Below, in pieces: positions 14,047-22,902 of a stretch of 64,000 nt of DNA. The notes beneath the pieces are model-generated. The model made no database searches. It had not been told where the DNA came from and saw nothing but the letters and a program-made list of their open reading frames with translations. The DNA comes from Bacteroides cellulosilyticus (GTDB taxonomy: Bacteria > Bacteroidota > Bacteroidia > Bacteroidales > Bacteroidaceae), in assembly GCF_020091405.1 (NCBI RefSeq), contig NZ_CP081903.1, positions 2,666,501 through 2,730,500 on the forward strand. Direction: 5' to 3'. Numbering within the stretch: the stretch's first letter is position 1; the number at the start of each line of letters is the position of its first letter. A program made the translations under genes and the position numbers.

Positions 14047-14070
14047 TTATCACCTTACCACCTTATCACT
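14047..14070. repeat. 8-bp tandem repeat at the pnuT-thiN junction
   Basis: Three units TTATCACC, TTACCACC, TTATCACT. The pnuT stop codon lies in the last unit and the ribosome-binding region of thiN directly beyond the first. Unit number could therefore alter spacing between the two genes. Confidence 0.7.
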
Positions 14071-14668
14071 CTACCGCTCTTTCCATCATCCTCTTCCATT
14101 TGAAGTAGCCAAAGATAGCGATTATTGTATAAAGAGCATACAGTCCTGCCGTGAAATCGAGGTCTTTGTAAACATAGAGTCCTGCACTGACAATGTCTAC
14201 CACAATCCATGCCCACCATTGCTCTACATATTTACGTGCCAGCATCCACATACCTACGATACTGAGAGCAGTGGTGAAAGAATCAAGCCAGGGTACATTA
14301 CTGTTGGTGAAACGAATGAGTATCCAGGCAATACAGACAAAAGTAACGGCAAATACAATGCCGAGGGGCAGGTAATATTTCATCGGCATACGGGTAATGG
14401 GAAGTTCCTGCTGCCCTTCTTTGATATGCAGATGAAGTTTTCGTCTTACAAAACTGCCGTATTTCCACATCATCCAACCGTAGACGGCTGCCCCCAGATA
14501 ATAGATATTTATTCCGAAGTCAGCATACAATCCGGCATCGTAATAGACGAAAATGTAGATAGCAGGCATGATGATGCCCGCTATCCAAAGATAGATACTC
14601 GCCCGGTATTCTAACCAAAGGTAGACAAGCCCGACGATGGTTCCGATAATTTCGAGAGTTTGTTCCAT
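14066..14668 (-). CDS. pnuT: PnuT-type thiamine transporter
   Basis: A 200-residue inner-membrane protein of the PnuC/PnuT family (NMN_transporter fold) with about seven hydrophobic segments. Seen: IIGTIVGLVYLWLEYRASIYLW near the N-terminus, YYDAGLYADFGINIYYLGAAVYGWMMW (about residues 48-74), and a C-terminal WWAWIVVDIVSAGLYVYK stretch with the W-x-x-x-D pattern that lines the ligand pathway in this family. PnuC proper moves nicotinamide riboside. The TPP riboswitch, the TonB receptor before it and the thiamine kinase after it make thiamine the likely substrate, with trapping by phosphorylation. That specificity is inferred from context, which is the established basis for naming PnuT. Confidence 0.9.
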   Translation of the reverse strand: MEQTLEIIGTIVGLVYLWLEYRASIYLWIAGIIMPAIYIFVYYDAGLYADFGINIYYLGAAVYGWMMWKYGSFVRRKLHLHIKEGQQELPITRMPMKYYLPLGIVFAVTFVCIAWILIRFTNSNVPWLDSFTTALSIVGMWMLARKYVEQWWAWIVVDIVSAGLYVYKDLDFTAGLYALYTIIAIFGYFKWKRMMERAVE

Positions 14669-14671
14669 GCT

Positions 14672-16981
14672 TTAAAAACTCAAAGAGATATGTGCCAGCG
14701 CATTGGTTCCGGCTTGTGCCGCATAAGTCGCATAGCTGTAACGTTCTTTTCCTCCTGCGTCATTGAGGGAATATCCGCTACCTGCGAAACCATTGTTTTC
14801 GTATGTTTCATTGAACAGATTATATACCGTGCAACCCACTGTGACAGACTTCATACGAGGCAGTTTGAAGGTATATGCCAGGTTCAGATTGCTAACGAAG
14901 TAAGCATCCAGTATCTGATCGTCACGTTTAGCATTGGTCATATATTGCTTGCTGACGTATTGGGATTGCAGGGCTGCTTCAAATCCTCTATACGTATAAC
15001 TGAAACGATTGTTCAGAATAAAGTCCGGTGAGAAAGAGATAGGAGTGTTGCCACGATCTATCTTCCAGGCTTCGGTAGTAGGGTCTTCCCATTCATACAG
15101 TGTTTCAGAGAAGTTCTCTACGCGGTTACGACTAAAGGTGGCATTGATATCCCATTGGAAACCACAGTTCAGTTTCAATCCGGCCATGAGTTCTATACCC
15201 ATGCGGTAACTGTCGGGTACATTGGCTGCAACAGCTTCGCCAATCTCATTCATTTCGCCTGTCAATACCAGCTGGTTTTTATAATCCATATAATAGAGAT
15301 TAGCGCCCAAATTTAACCATGAATTGGCAAAGGTATATCCCAGTTCATAGTCGAATAAGCGTTCTGCTTTGGGATGTTCGGTAAGCTTTCCGTCAGTATA
15401 GTTATTGCGTGTAGGCTCTTTGTGGGCTACGCTGAATGAACCATATAGACGGTTATTAGTATTGATCTGCCAGAACAAACCGGCTTTCGGATTGAAGAAG
15501 TCGAACTTATCTTCAATATGCAGGGTTTGAAGTGCATTCGTTTCATCATTCCATTTGTCATTCTGGCCATGCATCTTGTAGGTGATGTGACGGTATTGCA
15601 AATCGGCGTATGCGCTGACACCGCCGCCTAACTCGTAGTTGGCTTTCAGATAGATGTTGCCATCGTTTTTAGTAGCGTTGTTGCGGTAGTAATCATTATC
15701 TGGGTTTAGTTGTCCCAGATAGTTTTTCACCCACAGAACTTTACCAAAATGGTCGCCATCATAACGATTCAATCCGCCACCCAATGAAGCATTCAGTCGG
15801 TCGTTGGTGTAATTTACCGAGAAGATTCCTCCACCAAACCAGTTATCCATTGCTTTTTTACGAACAAGGTCACTTTCGGTTACGTTTTCTCCATCTGCTT
15901 CATAAGGTTTCATTCCATATTCTACCAGTTTGCGCCCAATTTTGTATTCCTGATAGTATCCATCTCCTTTTGTATAGTGCAGACCGGCATTCAGATGCCA
16001 TTGCGGAGTGAAAGTATGGTTGACTAACAGGTGATAGTTCTTTTGTACATAGTTATCCGTCTGGTCATCATAGAAGTGGAAGGTACCACCATTCTTGATT
16101 AGCTGACCGGCTTCTTTGACACCGTAGTCGTAATCAATTTCCGGCTGGTGTATTCCACCGTTTTTATCTTCAATATACATGTAGCCGCAAGAATTGAAAC
16201 GGCGTCCGAATGCTGCCATTTGGTCCTTACTGGCATAATTCCATGCATGATAAGTGCGCTCTTTCCCGCCGAAAGTAATCAATTTTACCGATGTGTTGTC
16301 ACTATAATATCCGCCTTGGGCATAGTAGGAATTTAAACCAACGGATGCCCGGTCTATATAGCCATCCGAACTGATATTGGATAGCCGTACATCAAAAGAC
16401 CAATGTTCGTTGATAAGTCCGGTACCTACTTTCACCGTCTCTTTGTGAGTATTGAATGAGCCGTAAGATGCGTTGATTTCGGCATACGGTTTCAATGAGA
16501 AATCTCCTGTCTGCATATTGATACTACCACCGAATGCACCTGCACCATTGGTAGAGGTACCTGCACCCCGTTGTACCTGTAAGTCTTTTACGGAAGAGGC
16601 AAAGTCTGGCAGGTTTACCCAGAATACAGTGTGGCTTTCTGCATCATTGATAGGAATACCGTTGGCGGTGACATTGATTCGTGTGCCATCTGTGCCACGT
16701 ATGCGTAAGGTGGTATAACCGATACCGGCACCTGCATCACTTGTTGTAATGGCAGAAGGTATCATGCTTAATAGATAGGGCAGGTCTTGCTCGAAATTCT
16801 GTTTCTTAAGTTGTTCTTTACTAACATTGGTAAACGCCACAGGTGTGGTTCCCGTGGCACGGGTAGAGATAATTTCTACTTCCTGCAGGCTTATCACCCG
16901 CAAGCTGTCTTTCTCATGCGTCTGCGCACAGACACCCAGCGTTGCCATCAACAGGCAGGCCGCCATTGCATGTTTTTTCAT
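14672..16981 (-). CDS. TonB-dependent outer-membrane receptor for thiamine
   Basis: A 769-residue energised outer-membrane transporter. Seen: signal peptide MKKHAMAACLLMATLGVCAQ; a TonB-box-like SLQEVEIISTRA (about residues 31-42); plug domain from VAFTNVSKEQLKKQNFEQD through LRIRGTDGTRINVTANGIPIND and DLQVQRGAGTSTNGAGAFGGSI (about 90-155); then a barrel of alternating aromatic strands ending in the typical C-terminal aromatic, ALAHISLSF. It is the first gene after the TPP riboswitch and is followed three bases later by pnuT. Thiamine (or a phosphate ester) is the inferred cargo from this control and company. In Bacteroides such receptors are long known by comparative genomics. Confidence 0.9.
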   Translation of the reverse strand: MKKHAMAACLLMATLGVCAQTHEKDSLRVISLQEVEIISTRATGTTPVAFTNVSKEQLKKQNFEQDLPYLLSMIPSAITTSDAGAGIGYTTLRIRGTDGTRINVTANGIPINDAESHTVFWVNLPDFASSVKDLQVQRGAGTSTNGAGAFGGSINMQTGDFSLKPYAEINASYGSFNTHKETVKVGTGLINEHWSFDVRLSNISSDGYIDRASVGLNSYYAQGGYYSDNTSVKLITFGGKERTYHAWNYASKDQMAAFGRRFNSCGYMYIEDKNGGIHQPEIDYDYGVKEAGQLIKNGGTFHFYDDQTDNYVQKNYHLLVNHTFTPQWHLNAGLHYTKGDGYYQEYKIGRKLVEYGMKPYEADGENVTESDLVRKKAMDNWFGGGIFSVNYTNDRLNASLGGGLNRYDGDHFGKVLWVKNYLGQLNPDNDYYRNNATKNDGNIYLKANYELGGGVSAYADLQYRHITYKMHGQNDKWNDETNALQTLHIEDKFDFFNPKAGLFWQINTNNRLYGSFSVAHKEPTRNNYTDGKLTEHPKAERLFDYELGYTFANSWLNLGANLYYMDYKNQLVLTGEMNEIGEAVAANVPDSYRMGIELMAGLKLNCGFQWDINATFSRNRVENFSETLYEWEDPTTEAWKIDRGNTPISFSPDFILNNRFSYTYRGFEAALQSQYVSKQYMTNAKRDDQILDAYFVSNLNLAYTFKLPRMKSVTVGCTVYNLFNETYENNGFAGSGYSLNDAGGKERYSYATYAAQAGTNALAHISLSF

Positions 16982-17025
16982 TACAATTTTAACTATTAAA
17001 GATGAATACAGAAAAGGGGAGCTTT

Positions 17026-17105
17026 TCTTCTTTTCCCTCCGCCGGCACTACCCGGATCAGGTCAATGGGTATGATCTCAGCCCGTCATATTAGGGCACCC
17101 CTTAG
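17026..17105 (-). promoter_or_regulatory. TPP riboswitch (THI element)
   Basis: On the minus strand the sequence runs GGGGTGCCC, GGCTGAGATCATACCC, then ACCTGATCCGGGTAGTGCC and GGCGGAGGGA. These are the conserved P1/P2 strand, the CTGAGA pyrimidine-sensing loop and the ACCTGATC-GG pyrophosphate-sensing helix in correct order. It lies in the leader of the TonB receptor-pnuT-thiN operon. Between it and the ATG a small hairpin (AGAAAAG/CTTTTCT) may form the expression platform. A TAATTTTG box about ten bases upstream on the minus strand (17121-17128) gives the promoter. TPP should shut the operon off. Confidence 0.97.
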
Positions 17106-17254
17106 TTGAAATCGGGGGCAAAATTAAGTGTTTTCGTTGAAACACGCAAATCGAGTGAACGATAACCGGAAATATTTGTTAATTTTGTAGGCCAGCGGGT
17201 ATTCCATAATCCTGCTGGGAAAATATAATTATTAACTTCAAACGAACAAATATT

Positions 17255-18127
17255 ATGTTATTATTATTACAAGCGGCGGCTCCTGCTGCCGAAACTATTG
17301 TAGAAGATGGTTTTAGTAAATTGCAGGTCTTTCTCCAACAACTGATAGACTGGGGAGTAAATGCGGGTGGTCATATCATCGGCGCTGTGCTGATTTTCAT
17401 TGTTGGACGTTTCCTGATATCTTTCCTTAATAAAATGGTAGCCAGATTGTTGGCCAAACGACATGTGGATGCTAGTATCCAAAGTTTCGTAAAGAGTCTG
17501 GTGAACATCTTGCTGACTATCTTATTGATTATTGCCGTTATCGGTAAATTGGGAGTAGAAACGACTTCATTTGCTGCCTTGCTGGCATCCGCCGGTGTGG
17601 CTATCGGTATGGCATTGTCCGGTAACTTGCAGAACTTTGCAGGTGGTCTGATTGTATTGCTGCTCCGTCCTTATAAAGTAGGTGACTTGATTGAAAGCCA
17701 AGGCATCACGGGCACGGTTCGTGAGATTCAGATTTTCCATACGATCCTGACTACCGGTGATAATAAGATTATTTATATTCCGAATGGTGCGTTGAGCAGT
17801 GGTACTGTGACTAACTACAGTCGTGAAGCTACCCGTCGTGTAGAATGGATAATCGGTGTGGAGTATGGCGAAAATTTTGATAAGGTGGAAGAAACGACCC
17901 GTCGTATCATTGCCGAAGACAAGCGGATTCTTAGTGATCCGGCTCCTTTTGTCGCCCTTCATGCACTGGATGCCAGTAGCGTGAATGTGATTATCCGTGC
18001 CTGGGTGAAGAGTGAGGACTATTGGGGAGTTTATTTCGATATGAACAAGACCGTCTACTCTGTATTCAATAAGGAGGGTATCGGTTTCCCTTTCCCACAA
18101 CTGACGGTACATCAGGCAAAGGATTGA
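17255..18127 (+). CDS. mscS: Small-conductance mechanosensitive channel (MscS)
   Basis: A 290-residue inner-membrane tension-gated channel that releases solutes on osmotic downshock. Seen: an N-terminal periplasmic stretch, three hydrophobic helices with HIIGAVLIFIVGRFLISFL (about residues 40-58) and NILLTILLIIAVIGKLGV. The pore helix TM3 ASAGVAIGMALSGNLQNFAGGLIVLLLRPYKVGD (about 112-145) has the Gly/Ala ridge and the N-L-Q-N-F signature. The cytoplasmic beta domain follows with IYIPNGALSSGTVTNYS. Length fits the compact MscS type. It has its own TAATTTTG box in the gap to the thiamine operon and ends in a very strong terminator, so it is monocistronic. Confidence 0.94.
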   Translation: MLLLLQAAAPAAETIVEDGFSKLQVFLQQLIDWGVNAGGHIIGAVLIFIVGRFLISFLNKMVARLLAKRHVDASIQSFVKSLVNILLTILLIIAVIGKLGVETTSFAALLASAGVAIGMALSGNLQNFAGGLIVLLLRPYKVGDLIESQGITGTVREIQIFHTILTTGDNKIIYIPNGALSSGTVTNYSREATRRVEWIIGVEYGENFDKVEETTRRIIAEDKRILSDPAPFVALHALDASSVNVIIRAWVKSEDYWGVYFDMNKTVYSVFNKEGIGFPFPQLTVHQAKD

Positions 18128-18152
18128 TAGTAGTCTGGAATTGATAACCGTA

Positions 18153-18198
18153 AATGAATAAAGGGCATAACAAATTGTTGTTATGCCCTTTATTCATT
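18153..18198. terminator. Bidirectional terminator with 21-bp stem
   Basis: AATGAATAAAGGGCATAACA plus A pairs perfectly with its reverse complement around the loop ATTG. It separates mscS from the convergent small gene. Confidence 0.92.
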
Positions 18199-18231
18199 AT
18201 TGTTAATACTCGTGATAGTTTTTATTGTAAA

Positions 18232-18480
18232 TCACATTTCATATACTCCGAGTTCTTCCTCTATGGCTTCGCATTCATCTTTCTCTATATGCAGTAAGCG
18301 ATTGATTTCCCTTCGCTTTTCGAGATCAGTGAAATAACTTTCTACTACGGTATACAGGTCGAATCCTTTGGTGGAACCTGCTGCCATGTCTAATGACTCT
18401 ACCATTTTCTCTACTTCCCTGTGAATGCGTTCCTTGTTGATGAAATGCAACTCATTACTATGAATCAGATACTTTTCCAT
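18232..18480 (-). CDS. Small conserved-looking protein of unknown function
   Basis: An 82-residue protein, acidic, no signal peptide and no membrane segment, probably all helical. Seen: MEKYLIHSNELHFINKER at the start, then VEKMVESLDMAAG, YTVVESYFTDLEKRREINRLL and a strongly acidic tail DECEAIEEELGVYEM. I do not recognise a family. It lies alone between two strong terminators, downstream of (and opposite to) mscS. Codon choice and the typical Bacteroides ATG context make it a likely real gene. No function is offered. Confidence 0.6.
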   Translation of the reverse strand: MEKYLIHSNELHFINKERIHREVEKMVESLDMAAGSTKGFDLYTVVESYFTDLEKRREINRLLHIEKDECEAIEEELGVYEM

Positions 18481-18540
18481 GATCGTTGGTATTTAAAGTT
18501 CTATTGATATAACGTCTGCCGTGAACGGTTAGTTCATACA

Positions 18541-18586
18541 AAAGCTATTAATTCCTCTCTGAGTTAAAAGAGGAATTAATAGCTTT
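18541..18586. terminator. Terminator downstream of TonB receptor
   Basis: AAAGCTATTAATTCCTCT and AGAGGAATTAATAGCTTT form an 18-bp perfect stem. T-rich DNA follows on both strands. It lies just past the receptor stop. Confidence 0.88.
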
Positions 18587-18592
18587 AATATA

Positions 18593-21220
18593 CTAAAAGT
18601 AAATCTTATAACTGATATTCGGAATCATACCCGATCCGTTTTCTTTCTCTATCTTATGAGTCTTTTCGTTATACTGGTAAAAATGCATTCCTGTGCGCAT
18701 GCCTACATTTAGCATTTTAATGGAGAACTCATGAGATATTTTCTTCTTGTTGATCCTATAGCTGAAAGAAATATCACCATTGAGAGAAGGATTAAATTTC
18801 TTGCTGTAAGCTTTGGTCTCATCAAATTTGATGTCATGTTCTATCATACTTTTTTCCTCATCTACAGGGGTATATCGATCACCACCTTGGAAGAAGATAC
18901 GTCCGTTGAGGCTTAGTACATTTTGTTTATTGCGTCCCACCATCCATTCTTTTCCGGCAAGCAGATTCAGGAGATAGTTTTTGTCCAACCGTGTATTACG
19001 CCAGATGTTATCCCCGGCTTTGTATTTTGATTTAAAAAGAGAAGCCGTTATCATATAGTAGAAACCATTTTTCATATACTGTTCCAAAGTGATATCTATA
19101 CCGTAATTCACACCGGAACCTCTATTCTTCAGTATTCTGTCCAGATAAAAATCCTGATGGTTGATGATGGAAAAGGAAGAATTCTCTTCAACAGGTATTC
19201 GGAATAGATATTGATAATAGGGTTCTACTTTTAAGTGCATGTACGAGTTGATGTTCCAGTCGTATGTAAGTCCAAAGTGATGGGCCTTAGAGAAATTCAG
19301 GTATCTGTTGGATTCAGTTTTTCCATTGACCTTCTGTTCCACAAAGTAGTAGTCAAGCTTTTCCCTGCGACTGTGCAGACCGTATGCCAGTGCCAAGGCG
19401 TGTTTCGGATTGAAACTCCATTTAAGGGCTGCCCTGGGTTCTACGGTCCAGTTCTTATTTAGGGTGAAGTACTGTGCGGTGATGCCCAGGCTGGTAGTAA
19501 GATGATTGTTTAGGTTGATGACGGAACTGCTGTATGTCGACAGTACACAACTTCCCCCATTCCCTTTTGAAATCTGTTCCATAGGTACATCTAAACCGAA
19601 GTTAGGACTGATTTTGTAATCCAGGTCATATTTGAGTCCTGTAACTGTGATACCTGTGCGGTTGATATGGTTGGAACTGAATTTCTTGTTCAGATAGGAA
19701 TTAAAGACTATGTCCCATTTGGAATTCCGGATATCTCCTACATGGACCAGTTTGTCATCTTCCGTTATCTGATCAGCTCGCGTGTGGTCTTCCGAATAAG
19801 TGGCGGCTAATGAAGAACGGATATACGTGTCTGCGTTGATCAGGTACTTGTGTGTAAACCCTCCTGCTGCTTTGTCAAAAGCTGTATTTCCGGACTGTCG
19901 GTCACCTTGTGTCTCCCATTCATCACGGTCGATGGCCTCCGGTTTATAACGGTCAATCAGTCCGATTCCCCAAATAGAGAAAGTTCCGGCCTTCCGGGTA
20001 GGAAAATTTAATTTGAATGACAAGTCCTGATATTTCAGATTCATATCATTCTTCGTGGCCAGGGAAGTGGTAGAGAAGCGGTAATTGAAGATATAGGAAC
20101 TTCCATGTTTCCTGCTTATCGGACCTTCCGATGCCAGGTCAATACCCAGAATACCCAACTGAAATGTATGTTCGTACTTCTGATTGTTGCCATTTCGTAT
20201 TTGCATGTCGAAGATGCCCGATAGCGCATTGCTATATTCGGCAGGGAACGCACCGTTGTAAAAATCGGAGTTACCGATCACCTGCGTACTCAGGGCCGAA
20301 AGAAAACCTCCACCCAGCCCGGTAAGGTCGGCGAAGTGAGTCGGGTTGGGAATTTCTACACCTTCCAGCCTCCATTGGGTAAACTGGGGTGAATTTCCTC
20401 TGATAGCTACAGCATTGGTTCCTACATCTCCTGCCACGCCTGCAAATGCAGAACTCAGGCGTGCCGGATCATCAAAACCATTGGCAAATCTGCCTGCTTC
20501 TTCCATACTGATCATGCGTCCACCGGTGATGGCCATTGCATTCAGGGGCTTGTCTTTCTTTATCTCCGGTTGTATGATGACTTCCGCCAACGAGTGAATG
20601 TTTTCATCCAGAGTGATTTCCATATATACTTCCTTGGAAGAGGTTACAGGTATTTCATTGAAAATATTGGCATTATATCCTACATAGGAGGTTTGTATAT
20701 TGCATCGTCCCACAGGAACATTGTCTATCCGAAATCTCCCCAGACTGTCTGTTGTGCTGCCCAAAGAACCGACATTCATAATTCTTACGGTAGCAAACTC
20801 TATGGGTGCATTGGTTTTGGAATCCAGTACAATTCCTCTGACTGTTTGGGTAGGTTTCTCTGTTTTTTCCTTGGTGGATTTCTGTAGTTCGTTGCCGGAT
20901 GGAGTGATAATGATATGGTAGCCTGTTATTTTGTACGAATAGCGGGTGTCTTTCAAGATTTGCGATAACGCCTTGTCAATGCTCTGGGCTTCTAACGACA
21001 GGGATATTTTCCTCTTTACATCTACGGCCGATAATTCATAGGCTATGCTGTATCCGGTTTGTAGTTCTATCTCGGCAAAAGCTTCTTTCAGTGATATGTT
21101 TTTATTCTGTATGGTGATTTGCTTTCTGTCATTCTGTGCTGTGGCATTAAATGAGAGGAAGGCAAAAAATAAAAAAAGGAGTATCTTATCTGTTTCTTTA
21201 TTAATGGTTATTCGATTCAT
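18593..21220 (-). CDS. TonB-dependent receptor with STN signalling domain
   Basis: An 875-residue outer-membrane transporter/transducer. Seen in order: a signal region ending NATAQ (about residue 29); a secretin/TonB N-terminal (STN) domain ITIQNKNISLKEAFAEIEL...YKITGYHIIITPSG (about 35-108) of the type that contacts a FecR anti-sigma factor; a carboxypeptidase-like regulatory domain VRGIVLDSKTNAPIEFATV (about 127-215); a plug with ITGGRMISMEEAGRFANGFDDP and VAIRGNSPQFTQWRLEGVEIP (about 232-300); and a long barrel ending ISYKIYF. The FecR gene lies 201 bases upstream and the ECF sigma gene further upstream past the IS110 element. No SusD follows, so iron or another non-glycan ligand is possible. 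The ligand is unknown. Confidence 0.9.
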   Translation of the reverse strand: MNRITINKETDKILLFLFFAFLSFNATAQNDRKQITIQNKNISLKEAFAEIELQTGYSIAYELSAVDVKRKISLSLEAQSIDKALSQILKDTRYSYKITGYHIIITPSGNELQKSTKEKTEKPTQTVRGIVLDSKTNAPIEFATVRIMNVGSLGSTTDSLGRFRIDNVPVGRCNIQTSYVGYNANIFNEIPVTSSKEVYMEITLDENIHSLAEVIIQPEIKKDKPLNAMAITGGRMISMEEAGRFANGFDDPARLSSAFAGVAGDVGTNAVAIRGNSPQFTQWRLEGVEIPNPTHFADLTGLGGGFLSALSTQVIGNSDFYNGAFPAEYSNALSGIFDMQIRNGNNQKYEHTFQLGILGIDLASEGPISRKHGSSYIFNYRFSTTSLATKNDMNLKYQDLSFKLNFPTRKAGTFSIWGIGLIDRYKPEAIDRDEWETQGDRQSGNTAFDKAAGGFTHKYLINADTYIRSSLAATYSEDHTRADQITEDDKLVHVGDIRNSKWDIVFNSYLNKKFSSNHINRTGITVTGLKYDLDYKISPNFGLDVPMEQISKGNGGSCVLSTYSSSVINLNNHLTTSLGITAQYFTLNKNWTVEPRAALKWSFNPKHALALAYGLHSRREKLDYYFVEQKVNGKTESNRYLNFSKAHHFGLTYDWNINSYMHLKVEPYYQYLFRIPVEENSSFSIINHQDFYLDRILKNRGSGVNYGIDITLEQYMKNGFYYMITASLFKSKYKAGDNIWRNTRLDKNYLLNLLAGKEWMVGRNKQNVLSLNGRIFFQGGDRYTPVDEEKSMIEHDIKFDETKAYSKKFNPSLNGDISFSYRINKKKISHEFSIKMLNVGMRTGMHFYQYNEKTHKIEKENGSGMIPNISYKIYF

Positions 21221-21315
21221 TGTTGTATGTTTTTATAAGATAAGCTGCATTTCGGCATAACTTTTTCATGTAAGCATGAAAGTTCTGCACTCAATTTGCA
21301 TTATCTTTGTATAGT

Positions 21316-21403
21316 TAATACTTTGTTTTACTTTACGGTTTGATGGAGCATTAGCATTTCAGAACCGGGTTGAGGGTCTCAAGCTGCAATCCGGTTCTTT
21401 TTC
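21316..21403 (+). ncRNA. Small RNA candidate B, opposite the fecR-receptor operon
   Basis: TATCTTTG at 21302-21309 fits TAnnTTTG. A terminator hairpin AGAACCGG/CCGGTTCT (21361-21398) is followed by TTTTTCTT on the plus strand only. Both flanking genes run on the minus strand, so the signals belong to an independent plus-strand transcript of about 88 nt. No ORF is seen. Conservation is untested. Confidence 0.5.
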
Positions 21404-21421
21404 TTCATAGGCAGTTTCTTT

Positions 21422-22393
21422 TTATTGTTTTTTGATTAGTTCCACTTTGTTTCCCTGTTTCTGATAACTGAAGCCGATCATCTCACTCAATACAGGCAGT
21501 ACTTCTTCCAGATTTTCATTTTTCAGGAACCGGACGGTATATCGTTTGGAGGCGGGAACGTTCATTGTATGATTGATAGTTACATTATAACGTCTCTCTA
21601 ATGTTTGCAGGATCTCGGTGAAAGGTGCATCGGTAAATATCAGTTTTCCCGTGATCCAGCCATCTGCATCGGTTGGAGAAACTTCGGTAATGTTGACGGT
21701 GGATGTTTTTTTATCGTACGTCAACTGTTCATTAGGTTTCAGTATCCGCGAGTCGTGAGAGGGAGGGGTAACTTCAACTTTTCCACTTGTCAGGGTAGTG
21801 GTCACCAGTTCATCATCAGCGTATGCCTTTACATTGAATTGGGTTCCTAATACTTTAACAGAGAGTTGGGGCGTTTCTACAACAAACGGTTTTGTGGCAT
21901 CTTTCCGAACAGAAAAATAGGCTTCACCATCGAGGTGCACAAGGCGCTGTGCTTTCGGGAACTTTTCCGGGTATTTGATTACTGTTCCTGCATTCAGCCA
22001 TATTTCGGAGCTATCAGGTAATAGGAAGTGCTTTTTATCACCGTATACAACAGATATCTCAATCCATTTATCCTTCGTGGAAGTATAGTACAGATAACTT
22101 CCTGTAATAATCAGTAGCGGAATCAGGGCTGCTGCAATACGCATTCGTTTTTGATAGAAAGGTCGGGGCACTATTTTCCTATAACCGATCTTTTGGTTTA
22201 CTCTGTTTAATGCAAGTTTAGTGTCCGGGTCTGTTTTTGTTTCCAATTGATCCCAATATTCCAATGAAGCTTTTTCTTTTTCTTCAGTGTCTTTATCTTT
22301 AATGATCCATTTCTGAACCTTCTCTTCCGTTTCGGGAGAGAAGCGGCCGGATAAATATGTTCCGATGATTCTAACGATATTATTCTTCTCCAT
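21422..22393 (-). CDS. FecR-family anti-sigma factor
   Basis: A 323-residue inner-membrane regulator. Seen: a cytoplasmic N-terminal segment with helices RIIGTYLSGRFSPETEEKVQKW (sigma-binding part, about residues 8-29), one membrane helix MRIAAALIPLLIITGSYLYY (about 83-102), the periplasmic FecR domain VYGDKKHFLLPDSSEIWLNAG with LVHLDGEAYFSV and FNVKAYADDELVTTTLTSGKVEV, and a C-terminal DUF4974 domain LIFTDAPFTEILQTLERRYNV. It should hold the sigma factor inactive until the STN domain of the adjacent TonB receptor signals. The sigma gene is now about 1.8 kb upstream because of an inserted IS110 element and repeat DNA. Confidence 0.94.
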   Translation of the reverse strand: MEKNNIVRIIGTYLSGRFSPETEEKVQKWIIKDKDTEEKEKASLEYWDQLETKTDPDTKLALNRVNQKIGYRKIVPRPFYQKRMRIAAALIPLLIITGSYLYYTSTKDKWIEISVVYGDKKHFLLPDSSEIWLNAGTVIKYPEKFPKAQRLVHLDGEAYFSVRKDATKPFVVETPQLSVKVLGTQFNVKAYADDELVTTTLTSGKVEVTPPSHDSRILKPNEQLTYDKKTSTVNITEVSPTDADGWITGKLIFTDAPFTEILQTLERRYNVTINHTMNVPASKRYTVRFLKNENLEEVLPVLSEMIGFSYQKQGNKVELIKKQ

Positions 22394-22576
22394 TCTGTTG
22401 CATTTACTATATATACAGTCAACGGATGAAAAACTCAGTGAGGAAATGAAACTTTTATTGCGGTTATCCTAATCAATATGTAAATGTCGCATATTTTCAT
22501 CTCTGCATCTTTTTACCTAAAGCCGGAACATCAATGTCCAAATCACCTCTACAGTGCCTTCTGAGAGGGGGTAAGG

Positions 22577-22665
22577 AAAGGTAACGACTTTGGGGTAGGA
22601 AAGGTAACGACTGAGGCACCCAAAGGTAACGACTGAGGCTGGCAAAGGTAACGACTTTCCCTAAC
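22577..22665. repeat. 22-bp-period array II (AAAGGTAACGAC units)
   Basis: The word AAAGGTAACGAC starts at 22577, 22600, 22622 and 22644 (spacings 23, 22, 22). The other ten bases of each unit vary (TTTGGGGTAGG, TGAGGCACCC, TGAGGCTGGC, TTTCCCTAAC). It lies about 185 bases upstream of fecR. The 160 bases between fecR and the array, and the 130 bases after it, hold nothing I recognise. Confidence 0.85.
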
Positions 22666-22793
22666 ACAGGTTTTCGGAAGGTTTCAAAGCAAGTGAAGCA
22701 CTCCCTTTTGTACTATTTAATCATCAAGGAATAAAGTTTTTTATATATTGATCCTTTGGGGACATTTATTCATTTTTGAGCGGTTATGAATCT

Positions 22794-22814
22794 TTTCACC
22801 ACAGAGGACACAGA
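22794..22814 (+). repeat. CACAGAG-family hairpin, left fragment cut by IS110
   Basis: TTTCACCACAGAGGACACAG plus A directly abuts the IS110 left boundary. It is the mirror of 24190-24213 across the element, and the missing inner part lies at 24139 onward. Confidence 0.85.
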
Positions 22815-22865
22815 ATTCTAAGACCTGAGCAAATAATTCGGTCTAAAAACACTGTTAATAAAACC

Positions 22866-22902
22866 AAACGAGTAGTGGAGCGTAATGCTTCCCTGCTCGT
22901 TT
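22866..22902 (-). terminator. Terminator hairpin after IS110 transposase
   Basis: AAACGAGTAG pairs with CTGCTCGTTT (nine of ten) overlapping the transposase stop. A T-rich stretch follows on the minus strand. Confidence 0.6.

Noticed and set aside
14047..14070. Phase-variable switch at the pnuT-thiN junction
   Set aside because: Only three 8-bp units, not identical, and located at the end of pnuT, so slippage control is not supported by this sequence alone.
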